Positions 7,163-14,819 of a stretch of 23,566 nucleotides of DNA are shown one piece after another. The DNA comes from an uncultured Acidobacteriota bacterium (GTDB lineage Bacteria > Acidobacteriota > Blastocatellia > Pyrinomonadales > Pyrinomonadaceae): positions 13,762 through 37,327 of the forward strand of contig CADEEU010000001.1 in the NCBI GenBank assembly GCA_902826385.1, read 5' to 3'. A program made the position numbers and the translations under genes. Each line of letters starts with the position of its first letter. The stretch's first letter is position 1. The notes below the pieces were generated by a model. The model was not told the origin of the DNA. It made no database searches and saw nothing but the letters and a program-made list of their open reading frames with translations.

Positions 7163-9283
7163 ATGAACAATTACGTAATTTATTTGGTGCCCGCCCTTGG
7201 GATTTTGGGGCTGGTAGTGATGGCCTTCAAGTCGGCCTGGGTTTCTAAGCAGGATGCCGGCGAGAAGAACATGCAGGAGCTGGCCGGGCACATTGCAGAC
7301 GGTGCGATGGCGTTTTTGAAGGCCGAGTGGAAGGTACTTAGCATTTTTGTAGTCATCACAGCAGCACTGTTGGCCTATTCGGGGACGATCCACGAGGTCG
7401 GCGGTCGTCAGATACATTCGCATTGGCTTATCGCGGTCGCGTTCATCATCGGGGCCGTTTTCAGCGCCACGGCCGGGTTTATCGGCATGAAGGTCGCGAC
7501 CAAGGCGAACGTTCGAACGACACAGGCAGCTCGCACCAGCCTGAAGCAGGCGTTAAAGGTGTCATTCACGGGCGGAACCGTAATGGGCCTCGGCGTTGCC
7601 GGCCTTGCTGTTTTAGGCCTGGGCGGATTGTTCATCGCCTTTCTCGCGATATTTGCCGATCTGGGTGTGAATACGGTGCGCACCTCGATCGAGGTCTTGA
7701 CCGGGTTTTCGCTGGGAGCCGAGTCGATAGCGTTGTTTTCGCGTGTCGGCGGCGGCATTTATACGAAGGCGGCTGACGTAGGCGCTGATCTTGTCGGTAA
7801 GGTTGAGGCGGTTATTCCGGAGGATGACGTTCGCAACCCCGCAACCATTGCGGACAATGTCGGCGACAACGTAGGCGACGTCGCCGGAATGGGGGCCGAT
7901 CTGTTCGGTTCTTATGTTGCGACCATTTTGGCAACGATGGTGCTTGGGCAGGAAGTAAAGCTGAAGGATGCGTTCGGCGGAATGTCCGCGATACTGCTGC
8001 CGATGGTCATCTGCGGTCTGGGCATAGTTTTTTCAATAATCGGTACGTTTTTCATCAAGATCAAGGATGAAAAATCTAGTGTTCAGAATGCGTTGAATGT
8101 CGGAAACTGGGTTTCGATGCTGCTGACCGTGATCGCATCTTTCTTTGTAGTGATGTGGATGCTGCCTGAGGGACAGATCACGCTGCGCTCGACAACTTTC
8201 GACAAATGGGGAGTCTTCTTCGCTATCGTGGTAGGGACGGTTGTCGGGGCGATTATGAGCTTCGTCACCGAGTACTACACGGCGATGGGCAAAAAGCCGG
8301 TCAACTCTATCATTCAACAGTCGGCTACCGGCCACGCCACCAACATAATCGGTGGGCTGTCGGTGGGTATGAAGTCCACGGTTATCCCGATACTTACGCT
8401 GGCCGGCGGTATTGTCGCTTCTTACTATTTTGCGGGACTTTACGGCGTCGCGATCGCGGCAGCGGGCATGATGGCAACTACCGCGATGCAGCTTGCGATC
8501 GACGCTTTCGGACCGATCGCGGACAACGCTGGAGGCATAGCCGAGATGAGCCAGCTGCCCCCGGAAGTTCGCGAACGCACGGACAACCTCGACGCGGTCG
8601 GCAACACAACAGCGGCGACGGGCAAAGGGTTTGCCATCGCATCGGCCGCGTTGACGGCGTTGGCCCTGTTCGCGGCGTTCGTCGGAATGGCCGGTATCGA
8701 CCGGATCGATATTTACAAGGCGAATGTGCTGGCCGGCTTGTTCGTCGGCGGAATGATCCCGTTCATTTTCTCGGCATTGTGCATCCAGGCCGTTGGTAAG
8801 GCCGCTATGGACATGGTGCAGGAAGTGCGGCGGCAGTTCCGCGAAATACCGGGCATTATGGAATATAAGGCCCAGCCGGAATACGAAAAATGCGTAGCCA
8901 TCTCGACCAAAGCGTCGATCCGCGAAATGCTCGCACCGGGCGCTATCGCGTTGATCACTCCGGTCGTCGTCGGCTTCAGCTTCGGCCCGGAAGTTCTGGG
9001 CGGTCTGCTTGCCGGCGTCACTGTCTCAGGCGTGCTGATGGGCATCTTTCAATCGAACGCCGGCGGTGCTTGGGACAATGCCAAGAAATCTTTCGAAAAA
9101 GGCGTGCTGATCAACGGCGAGATGGTCTTTAAAGGCTCCGAGGCCCACAAAGCATCGGTAACCGGCGACACCGTTGGCGACCCCTTTAAAGATACCTCAG
9201 GCCCGTCAATGAACATTCTCATCAAGCTGATGTCCATCGTATCGCTGGTGATCGCTCCTTATATTTACGGGATCGGGCAGTAA
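7163..9283 (+). CDS. hppA: Membrane-bound ion-pumping pyrophosphatase, K+-dependent type
   Basis: This 706-residue polytopic membrane protein couples pyrophosphate hydrolysis to ion export across the cytoplasmic membrane. Family motifs are intact: GGGIYTKAADVGADLVGKVE (196-215), the acidic DNVGDNVGD (231-239), and the NTTAATGKG loop (481-489). Ala484 and Gly487 in that loop are the residues typical of K+-dependent enzymes, where K+-independent ones have Lys and Thr. The helix-6 segment GADLFGSYVATIL has no glutamate where Na+-pumping and ordinary H+-pumping enzymes carry it; instead Glu187 stands in GAESIALF of helix 5. From family knowledge this shifted glutamate marks a K+-dependent H+-pump group seen in Flavobacterium and Leptospira. 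It ends at a strong terminator. Confidence 0.95.
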   Translation: MNNYVIYLVPALGILGLVVMAFKSAWVSKQDAGEKNMQELAGHIADGAMAFLKAEWKVLSIFVVITAALLAYSGTIHEVGGRQIHSHWLIAVAFIIGAVFSATAGFIGMKVATKANVRTTQAARTSLKQALKVSFTGGTVMGLGVAGLAVLGLGGLFIAFLAIFADLGVNTVRTSIEVLTGFSLGAESIALFSRVGGGIYTKAADVGADLVGKVEAVIPEDDVRNPATIADNVGDNVGDVAGMGADLFGSYVATILATMVLGQEVKLKDAFGGMSAILLPMVICGLGIVFSIIGTFFIKIKDEKSSVQNALNVGNWVSMLLTVIASFFVVMWMLPEGQITLRSTTFDKWGVFFAIVVGTVVGAIMSFVTEYYTAMGKKPVNSIIQQSATGHATNIIGGLSVGMKSTVIPILTLAGGIVASYYFAGLYGVAIAAAGMMATTAMQLAIDAFGPIADNAGGIAEMSQLPPEVRERTDNLDAVGNTTAATGKGFAIASAALTALALFAAFVGMAGIDRIDIYKANVLAGLFVGGMIPFIFSALCIQAVGKAAMDMVQEVRRQFREIPGIMEYKAQPEYEKCVAISTKASIREMLAPGAIALITPVVVGFSFGPEVLGGLLAGVTVSGVLMGIFQSNAGGAWDNAKKSFEKGVLINGEMVFKGSEAHKASVTGDTVGDPFKDTSGPSMNILIKLMSIVSLVIAPYIYGIGQ

Positions 9284-9292
9284 GAGATAGCC

Positions 9293-9334
9293 GCAAAAAG
9301 GCACAAAAAGGGACCGCTTTTTGTGCCTTTTTGC
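9293..9334 (+). terminator. Strong hairpin terminator after hppA
   Basis: Two perfectly complementary 18-nt arms (9293-9310 and 9317-9334) surround a 6-nt loop (GGACCG). The arms carry A5 and T5 runs, so the hairpin ends in a T-rich 3' arm and could work in both directions. It starts 10 bp after the hppA stop and separates it from the next promoter. Confidence 0.85.
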
Positions 9335-9356
9335 CCGATATAGATCTTCGAATCGG

Positions 9357-9388
9357 TTGACGGCCCTTTCTCGTGTTCGTGTTATAAT
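9357..9388 (+). promoter_or_regulatory. Promoter with extended -10, probably giving a leaderless transcript
   Basis: A perfect TATAAT lies at 9383-9388, preceded by TGT (9380-9382), which makes an extended -10 element. TTGACG at 9357-9362 could serve as -35, but the 20-nt spacer is long. The antitoxin ATG is at 9398, so a start 6-8 bases after the -10 would leave at most a few untranslated bases. There is no Shine-Dalgarno sequence, consistent with a leaderless mRNA. Confidence 0.65.
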
Positions 9389-9397
9389 CGCGGTGTT

Positions 9398-9619
9398 ATG
9401 ATCCAGACGTTGGAAGCCGTGATCGATTCTGCAGGCCGTGTAAGATTGCTCGAGGATGTTTCTCTTCCAAAGGGACACCGCGCCCTGGTTACAGTCCTGG
9501 ATGAGGCTGCAGACGTTGGTACATACGAACCCGCCTTGCTGAGCGAGGAATCTCTCGCCGAAGACTGGCTCCGGCCCGAGGAGGACGAAGTTTGGTCGCA
9601 CCTGCAGTTGGAACGGTAG
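9398..9619 (+). CDS. Antitoxin-like small protein of a MazF-type pair
   Basis: The 73-residue protein starts MIQTLEAVIDSAGRVRLLEDVSLPKGHRALVTVL, an AbrB/AF2212-like beta-hairpin pattern (IeAviD..GrVrLLE.v.LP). It ends in an acidic tail with LLSEESLAEDWLRPEEDEVWSHLQ, a segment shared by many antitoxins that bind MazF-like partners. It overlaps the toxin gene by 28 bp in another frame. It likely neutralises that toxin and may bind its own promoter just upstream. The assignment is by pattern and partner, not by a named family. Confidence 0.75.
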   Translation: MIQTLEAVIDSAGRVRLLEDVSLPKGHRALVTVLDEAADVGTYEPALLSEESLAEDWLRPEEDEVWSHLQLER

Positions 9620-9927
9620 TTCTCGTCCGATTTCCCTTTTCAGATTTATCAAACGCCAAATTGCGCCCGGCTGTGGTCCTTGCCGATGCCGGCCGCGGAG
9701 ATTGGATACTCTGTCAGATAACGAGCAAGTCCTACGCTGACAGAGGAGCTATCGAGATCAACAGTTCTGATTTTTCTTCCGGCTCACTGATCGCTGTTAG
9801 CTATGCTCGTCCCGGCAAGTTGTTTACCGCCAGCGCCGGAATAATGACAAAGACTGTTGCTGAACTGAGTCGCTCCAAGGTGAGTGAAATTCTTAAATGC
9901 GTGGCGGCTCTTTTTCACGAGGAGTGA
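9592..9927 (+). CDS. MazF/PemK-like mRNA interferase toxin
   Basis: The product has 111 residues if read from TTG 9592. The core GTVVLVRFPFSDLSNAKLRPAVVLAD (7-32) followed by DWILCQITSK (37-46) is the PemK/MazF fold signature (PF02452): a G-x-V-x-x-x-x-F-P-F-x-D start, then the K-x-R-P-A-V-V strand. The later part includes GSLIAVSYARPGKLFTAS, equivalent to the conserved strand of the family. Members cleave mRNA at short sequences. TTG 9592 is the earliest start in frame and overlaps the antitoxin, which fits coupled translation. The C-terminal helices (TVAELSRSKVSEILKCVAALF) are typical of the family. Confidence 0.85.
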   Translation: MVAPAVGTVVLVRFPFSDLSNAKLRPAVVLADAGRGDWILCQITSKSYADRGAIEINSSDFSSGSLIAVSYARPGKLFTASAGIMTKTVAELSRSKVSEILKCVAALFHEE

Positions 9928-9945
9928 GTCCGCCAGTTACTAGGT

Positions 9946-10332
9946 TTACCATGTTCCTCCACGGACCCGGCTTATCCGCTCCCAAACTTCGTCGCTGATT
10001 GCATTTTTCCATACACCTCCAAGCAATTGACGGAACTTCGGATCTTTCCGAGCTATGCTCTCGACACAATCTACATACTGTGCGCCGAAATAAACCAAGA
10101 GGTCTTCTAGCGGTCCGGCCGCCAGTACTGCGAAAACGCGGCGGGACATTTCTTTGGGATAGGCCACGATGATAAATTCCGATAAAGCTTCATCCTCGCC
10201 GCTGAGATGAAATGCGGACACTTTGTCGATTGAGATGCTCGATTTCGGCCTTCTATCGTCGGGACCGCGCATTTCCCAGTCGGCTATCCACTTTTCGGCG
10301 AGTTGCATTAGATCGGCGTCGTCTTGGTTCAT
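9946..10332 (-). CDS. DUF6869 family protein
   Basis: The 128-residue protein contains the pattern VFAVLAAGPLEDLLVYFG...VDCVESIARKDPKFRQLLGGVWKN....VWERI (about 66-121), which I recognise as the DUF6869 domain. It is predicted to be helical and cytoplasmic, with no signal peptide or membrane segment. Its function is unknown; such proteins are usually small, isolated genes and are sometimes near toxin or immunity loci. It converges on the MazF-like gene with an 18-bp gap and is upstream of nothing obvious. Confidence 0.7.
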   Translation of the reverse strand: MNQDDADLMQLAEKWIADWEMRGPDDRRPKSSISIDKVSAFHLSGEDEALSEFIIVAYPKEMSRRVFAVLAAGPLEDLLVYFGAQYVDCVESIARKDPKFRQLLGGVWKNAISDEVWERISRVRGGTW

Positions 10333-10363
10333 CGATGTTTATGAAGATCGCGTTGAATCCTAC

Positions 10364-11497
10364 TCACGTGCCATCCACTGACGCTTCCATCAACCCAACA
10401 AACCTTTCAAACAGATATTCCGAATCATGCGGACCCGGTGCTGATTCGGGATGATACTGCACGGAAAATACGGGGAGCGTTTTGTGTCGAAGGCCGGCGA
10501 CAGTTTGGTCGTTTAGGTTGATGTGGGTGACTTCGATTTCGGCAGGGAGCGAGGCGGCGGCGACGGCGAAGCCGTGGTTGTGGGACGTGATTTCTATTTT
10601 GCCGGTGGTCAGGTCTTTGATTGGTTGGTTGCCGCCGCGGTGGCCGAATTGTAGTTTGTAGGTTTCGCCGCCGAAAGCGGAGCCGATGAGTTGATGGCCG
10701 AGGCAGATACCGAACATTGGGACCTGCGCTTCCGTGAGTTTTTTGATCTCTTCGACAACCTTTTTCATCGAGGCTGGGTCGCCGGGGCCGTTTGAGAGGA
10801 AGATGCCGTCGGGTCTTAGGGCGAGAACTTCATCGGCTGACGTCTCAGACGGGACGACGGTGATTTTGCAGCCGAATTTTGTGAACTCTCGGAGACTGTT
10901 GGTTTTTACGCCGAAATCGAACGCCACCACGTGGTATTTCGATTCGGTCTGCGGCACACTTCCTACCGGTCGTGTTTCTGCCTGGTACTCGAACATCTCG
11001 TCAACCGTAACGGCACTCGCGAGTTCGCGGTTATTCATGTCGGGGGAAGCCAGGACGCGTTCGAGCAGGCTTTTTGCGTCGAGGTCGACGGTTGAGATTC
11101 CGGCACGCATTGCTCCTTTGTCGCGGATGTGGCGGACGAGGGCGCGGGTGTCGATGTGTTCGATGCCGACGATGTCGTTGCGGATCAGATATGAATTTAG
11201 CGATTCGGTCGAGCGCCAGTTTGAGACGATGCGGCTGGCCTCGCGGACGACGAAACCCTCGACCCACGGACGGCGCGATTCGACGTCTTCTTCATTGACA
11301 CCGTAATTGCCAATCAGCGGATAGGTCATGGCGACGATCTGTCCGGCGTAGCTGGGGTCGGTCAGTATCTCCTGATAACCGGACATTGACGTATTGAAAA
11401 CCATCTCGCCAAAACACTCGCCGTCGGCGCCAAAAGACGCACCCGAGAAAGTGCGCCCGTCTTCGAGAACAAGGACTGCCTTTTTCGAAAAATTCAT
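10364..11497 (-). CDS. carA: Carbamoyl-phosphate synthase small (glutaminase) subunit
   Basis: This 377-residue protein is a full-length CarA. The N-terminal CPSase domain begins KKAVLVLEDGRTFSGASFGA and includes GEMVFNTSMSGYQEILTDPSY. The C-terminal class I glutamine amidotransferase domain has the nucleophile elbow GICLGHQ (Cys265) and the catalytic pair His349 and Glu351 in VQYHPE. It releases ammonia from glutamine for carbamoyl phosphate synthesis, feeding pyrimidine and arginine pathways together with CarB, which is not in the window. There is no Shine-Dalgarno sequence before the ATG. The 5' leader contains the CACAGAG hairpin. Confidence 0.97.
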   Translation of the reverse strand: MNFSKKAVLVLEDGRTFSGASFGADGECFGEMVFNTSMSGYQEILTDPSYAGQIVAMTYPLIGNYGVNEEDVESRRPWVEGFVVREASRIVSNWRSTESLNSYLIRNDIVGIEHIDTRALVRHIRDKGAMRAGISTVDLDAKSLLERVLASPDMNNRELASAVTVDEMFEYQAETRPVGSVPQTESKYHVVAFDFGVKTNSLREFTKFGCKITVVPSETSADEVLALRPDGIFLSNGPGDPASMKKVVEEIKKLTEAQVPMFGICLGHQLIGSAFGGETYKLQFGHRGGNQPIKDLTTGKIEITSHNHGFAVAAASLPAEIEVTHINLNDQTVAGLRHKTLPVFSVQYHPESAPGPHDSEYLFERFVGLMEASVDGT

Positions 11498-11509
11498 TTT
11501 GGAAATTTT

Positions 11510-11587
11510 ACCACAGAGAACACACAGTGCACGGAGAGGAAAAAGATTTTGCTTCTCTCTCTCCGTGTCCTCTGTGTTCTCTGTGGT
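11510..11587. repeat. Long imperfect CACAGAG palindrome between lepB and carA
   Basis: Arms 11510-11538 and 11559-11587 are complementary at 26 of 29 positions around a 20-nt loop. The arms are built from short CACAGAG/ACACGGAG-like words. Similar palindromes built from these words are, from general knowledge, scattered between genes in many bacterial genomes. It starts 6 bp after the lepB stop (in the leftward direction) and ends 12 bp before the carA start, so it may act as a terminator or as a repeated mobile palindrome. Confidence 0.75.
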
Positions 11588-11593
11588 GAAATC

Positions 11594-12295
11594 TTACTCG
11601 TCTTCTTCAGCCCGTAGATCTTCGAGCGTCTTCGGTTCGGGGATATCGTACTCGCCGTGTTCGAGGAAGCCGGCTTTTGATGGTTTCCAGTAGCGGAAGA
11701 AGGCTTTGCCGTAGATGTATTTTTCCGGGACAAGGCCCCAGACGCGGGAGTCGGACGAATTGTCGCGGTTGTCGCCCATTACGAAATAGTAGTGCTGATC
11801 GACCGTTTTCAGGACGTTTTCACGCAGGTTCTGGTTGTGGATTGTGTCTATGTACGGCTCGTTCAGTTCACGCCCGTTGATGTAAACTTTGCCATTGCGG
11901 ACCTCGACGGTTTCGCCGGGCAGGCCGATCACGCGTTTTACATAGCTCTTGTCCGGATCGCTCGGGTACCAAAAAACGACTATGTCGCCGCGTTCGAGAT
12001 GTCCCCAGCTAACGCTTCGCCATTTATAATAGACGAGCTTGTTTACGAGAAGGCGCTCGCCGTCATGAAGCTGCGGCAGCATCGACGTGCCCTCGACAAC
12101 AACAGGCTGAACCGCGAAAACGCCTAGAAGTATAAAGACGACTATAATCAGAAAAACGTCACGAAGCAGCCGTAAGCTCTCGAACCAAAGGCCTTGTCTC
12201 GATTCACGCCGCATTTCTACGACATCGATGTCCGGATCGTCCATCGACGATACCATTCCAAACTCGATTTGGTTATTCTTGCGGAATTCGAACAT
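11594..12295 (-). CDS. lepB: Signal peptidase I
   Basis: This 233-residue membrane protease removes signal peptides from exported proteins. A cytosolic N-terminus (about 40 residues) precedes one membrane helix (about 45-65). The catalytic Ser71 is in VEGTSMLPQLHDGE, the catalytic Lys120 is in YVKRVIGLPGE, and the box GDNRDNSSDSRVWG covers 174-187. A single transmembrane segment and this size match the short Gram-negative type. Several in-frame Met codons (14, 18, 28) could be the true start; I kept the longest because no good ribosome binding site decides. It is divergent from the aminotransferase gene and upstream of carA. Confidence 0.95.
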   Translation of the reverse strand: MFEFRKNNQIEFGMVSSMDDPDIDVVEMRRESRQGLWFESLRLLRDVFLIIVVFILLGVFAVQPVVVEGTSMLPQLHDGERLLVNKLVYYKWRSVSWGHLERGDIVVFWYPSDPDKSYVKRVIGLPGETVEVRNGKVYINGRELNEPYIDTIHNQNLRENVLKTVDQHYYFVMGDNRDNSSDSRVWGLVPEKYIYGKAFFRYWKPSKAGFLEHGEYDIPEPKTLEDLRAEEDE

Positions 12296-12391
12296 AATTC
12301 AGAACAGAGCGCTCCGGCGAAAACGCGAGATTCGCCAACATAAAAGTTACAATTTACAGGCCGTTTTTGTCAAAGAATTTCAGTACTTGTT

Positions 12392-13516
12392 ATGAACGAA
12401 GCTATCCGATCATTGTTCCCGGCACTATCGAAATATACGTACTTGAACAGCGCCGCCGTTTCGCCGATTCCCACCACTGCTATAGATGCGGTAAATGCCC
12501 AATTGGCTGACGTTTCTTTGAACGGCTCTAACAATTATTCGCAGTGGATCGCCACCAAGGACCGTGCCCGTGCATTGGCCGCCGGCATGCTCGGCGTCAG
12601 GCCGGAGGAAATAGCGTTCATGAGGAACACGTCCGACGGCTTTGCGTCGGTCGCGAACGGGCTGACCTGGCGGGCTGGCGATAATATCGTCAGCTACGAA
12701 CATGAATTCCCCGCTAATTTTTACCCGTGGCGGATGGTGCGCGACCGTTATGGTGTCGAATTAAGGCTTTGTCGGGAACGGGATGGACGGATCGATTTGG
12801 ACGAATTTATCGGCCTGATCGACAAAAACACAAAGCTGGTCGCGATCAGCTCGGTCCAGTTCGCATCGGGTTTTCGCGCCGATCTTGAGCGGATTGGGCG
12901 GGCGGCACGAGCGGTCGATGCGTTGTTCGCGGTGGACATAATCCAGGGCATGGGCCAGTTTGCGTTCGACCTGCCGGCACAGTTTGTTGATATCGGGGCC
13001 GGGGCAAGCCACAAATGGCTGTGTGCACCGGAAGGCTGCGGAATTTTGTACGTTTCCGACCGCGTACGCGACCGCATAGAACCTGCGTCCGTAGGGTGGA
13101 TAAGCGTCGAAACGCCGTGGAACTTTACCGACCGCGCGCAGCCCTTTAAGCCAAATGCACTGGCGTGGGAAAGCGGGACCGGCGCGTCGTCACTGTTCTA
13201 CGGCCTTGAGCAAAGCCTGAAAATGCTGGTTGAAGCGGGGCTGGGCAAGATCGAGGTCTATTTAGAGCAACTAACGGATATGCTCTGCGATTCGCTCGGC
13301 TCGAAAAACTACGAAGTAGTTAGTTCAAGAAGGCCCGGCGAAAAATCCGCGATAGTCTGCATCAAGCATCGCGAGGGCCTCGACTGCAACGTCATAGCCG
13401 AAAGGCTGGCTGCCGAGAACATCGTCATCAGCCCACGCAACGGCGTTGTCCGGATAGCACCGCACTTTTATAATAATGGCGTGGACATCGAAAGGCTGAT
13501 AGAGGGGTTACCTTGA
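12392..13516 (+). CDS. Class V aminotransferase-like PLP enzyme
   Basis: The 374-residue protein belongs to the fold-type I, class V aminotransferase/cysteine desulfurase group. It opens with FPALSKYTYLNSAAVSPIP. It has an FMRNTSDGFASV cofactor-phosphate region (about 76-87), the VSYEHEFPAN and ISSVQFASGFRADL strands, an aspartate in ALFAVDIIQGMGQ (about 176-188), and the presumed PLP lysine in GASHKWLCAPEGCGILYV. The class is shared by cysteine desulfurases, kynureninases and isopenicillin-N-epimerase-like enzymes. I see no SufS-type catalytic cysteine loop, so an epimerase-like or other lyase role is as likely as desulfuration. It stands alone, divergent from lepB. No Shine-Dalgarno sequence is seen. 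Confidence 0.85.
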   Translation: MNEAIRSLFPALSKYTYLNSAAVSPIPTTAIDAVNAQLADVSLNGSNNYSQWIATKDRARALAAGMLGVRPEEIAFMRNTSDGFASVANGLTWRAGDNIVSYEHEFPANFYPWRMVRDRYGVELRLCRERDGRIDLDEFIGLIDKNTKLVAISSVQFASGFRADLERIGRAARAVDALFAVDIIQGMGQFAFDLPAQFVDIGAGASHKWLCAPEGCGILYVSDRVRDRIEPASVGWISVETPWNFTDRAQPFKPNALAWESGTGASSLFYGLEQSLKMLVEAGLGKIEVYLEQLTDMLCDSLGSKNYEVVSSRRPGEKSAIVCIKHREGLDCNVIAERLAAENIVISPRNGVVRIAPHFYNNGVDIERLIEGLP

Positions 13517-13547
13517 CGAGCCTCATGAAGCCGAAGCAGCCGCAGGA

Positions 13548-13581
13548 GTCGGTTCGTCGATGGCGTCTGTCACGAACCAAC
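13548..13581. promoter_or_regulatory. Inverted repeat before the HEPN-like gene
   Basis: GGTTCGT (13551-13557) and ACGAACC (13572-13578) are exact complements. Extending by three bases each way adds two more pairs with one mismatch, for about 10 bp around a 14-nt loop. There is no T tract, so a terminator for the upstream gene is less likely than an operator. It lies about 40 bp before the start of the unrecognised HEPN-like protein gene. Confidence 0.35.
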
Positions 13582-13618
13582 GAATGCAGCTCTTTCGTAA
13601 ATCACCGTTCCGAAATAG

Positions 13619-14800
13619 ATGCTTAAGTGCTACATAAACGGCTTTGTCTCCTCCAGCTGTAGGAAAACATTGATCAGGGTCTATGATGACGCGTCCTTCG
13701 GAACCGCGGAAGCGCAGGCTATATTCGACGGATATCAGGACCGCGACGGACTAATCTCTTTCGAACTTGAAGACCAATATTCTGGAAAACCAATATGCGT
13801 GGTGGCCGTAGACATGCAACAGAAATACCTCAAAGTGACGCTGACGCCTCAGCGGGACGGTCTCTACCACACCGTGTACATCGAACCGGAGTTGCGTGAA
13901 ACTAGGAAATCTATTGGATTTCCGGCGGATTGGCAGGAGGTTTCGCAAGCAAATCTTGATAGTCTTCGCGCCACGCGCCTGCGGACTCCTTTGGAAACTT
14001 TATCGGCTTGGAGTACGGACGCTCGCGTCCGCTATGCTCAGCACTTTTCTGCGGAATGGAGCGCATTCAATGCTTGGTACAATGAAATCCTGAGATCGCG
14101 CCACTATCGAAGGGACAGGGAATGTATCGACGCTTTGAGATTCCCGTCAGAACAAGATGAGAGCCAACCAAAACTAGCGTTCGAGACACTACTTGCTGAA
14201 ACGGCGGTTCACGTCGGTGTCCAAGATGCATTAGTCGAGGGCTATAAACAATATTTGTCCCCTAGCTTGCTGTCGGACTTCGTCGGCGCTTGCTTTCAAA
14301 ATTCGGATCTTCGATCGAGGTTCTTTGTTTACGCGGCGCCATACCGGACGGAGGAACAGCCTCGCTGTCTTGGTTTAACATTTCTTCCCGACAAAGATTA
14401 CAAAAAGCTTTACGTGGGCCTACGAGAGGTTCTGGCAAGTGAAAACGGTATTGTCGAGAGTGAACAATCGGTCCAGCAGGTCTTTCTCCAACTAGGAATC
14501 GGAAGTCATGGGCAATGCTTCTTCGTCGAAAAGCATCCGCTTGCCAAGCCTCACACACCTGTTCAAACTGAGTTTATTCGCAACGTGCTCCTCACGACTC
14601 CGGCTCTCAAAGATCTAGTGGATTTTCAGAGCGCCTATGCGCAAAGGGGAATTTGGCATGGCGTCCTGGAGCTTCTTTACTGCGTTCGCAACGCGTGCGT
14701 TCACGGCCATCTGGCCCCACTACAGGACGCCAACGAACCAGTGTTTGAGGCCTCCTATCGTCTTCTTGCTGCTTTACTTCAAAAAATGGTTCGGTGTTGA
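13619..14800 (+). CDS. Unrecognised protein with a beta-rich head and HEPN-like C-terminus
   Basis: I do not recognise this 393-residue protein as a named family. Residues 1-90 look like a beta-sandwich (alternating strands such as KTLIRVYDD, LISFELEDQY, ICVVAVDMQQKYLKVTL, YHTVYIEP). From about 125 the protein is mainly helical, with AEWSAFNAWYNEILRS followed by RDRECIDALRF (145-174). That resembles the first helix pair of HEPN proteins, where an aromatic FNxWY is followed by a DRxxI segment. Near the end, CVRNACVHG gives Arg357-Asn358-x3-His362, the RNxxxH motif of HEPN ribonucleases, within a terminal helix pair (345-392). I infer a single HEPN-like domain with a long insert (about 180-340). 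There is no ribosome binding site and no partner nucleotidyltransferase nearby. Confidence 0.7.
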   Translation: MLKCYINGFVSSSCRKTLIRVYDDASFGTAEAQAIFDGYQDRDGLISFELEDQYSGKPICVVAVDMQQKYLKVTLTPQRDGLYHTVYIEPELRETRKSIGFPADWQEVSQANLDSLRATRLRTPLETLSAWSTDARVRYAQHFSAEWSAFNAWYNEILRSRHYRRDRECIDALRFPSEQDESQPKLAFETLLAETAVHVGVQDALVEGYKQYLSPSLLSDFVGACFQNSDLRSRFFVYAAPYRTEEQPRCLGLTFLPDKDYKKLYVGLREVLASENGIVESEQSVQQVFLQLGIGSHGQCFFVEKHPLAKPHTPVQTEFIRNVLLTTPALKDLVDFQSAYAQRGIWHGVLELLYCVRNACVHGHLAPLQDANEPVFEASYRLLAALLQKMVRC

Positions 14801-14819
14801 ATAGATGTGTAGCGACCGT

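Noticed and set aside
10734..11306. A 190-codon rightward frame opposite carA
   Set aside because: It is antisense to a complete carA, and its Ser/Arg-rich composition is typical of a shadow frame.
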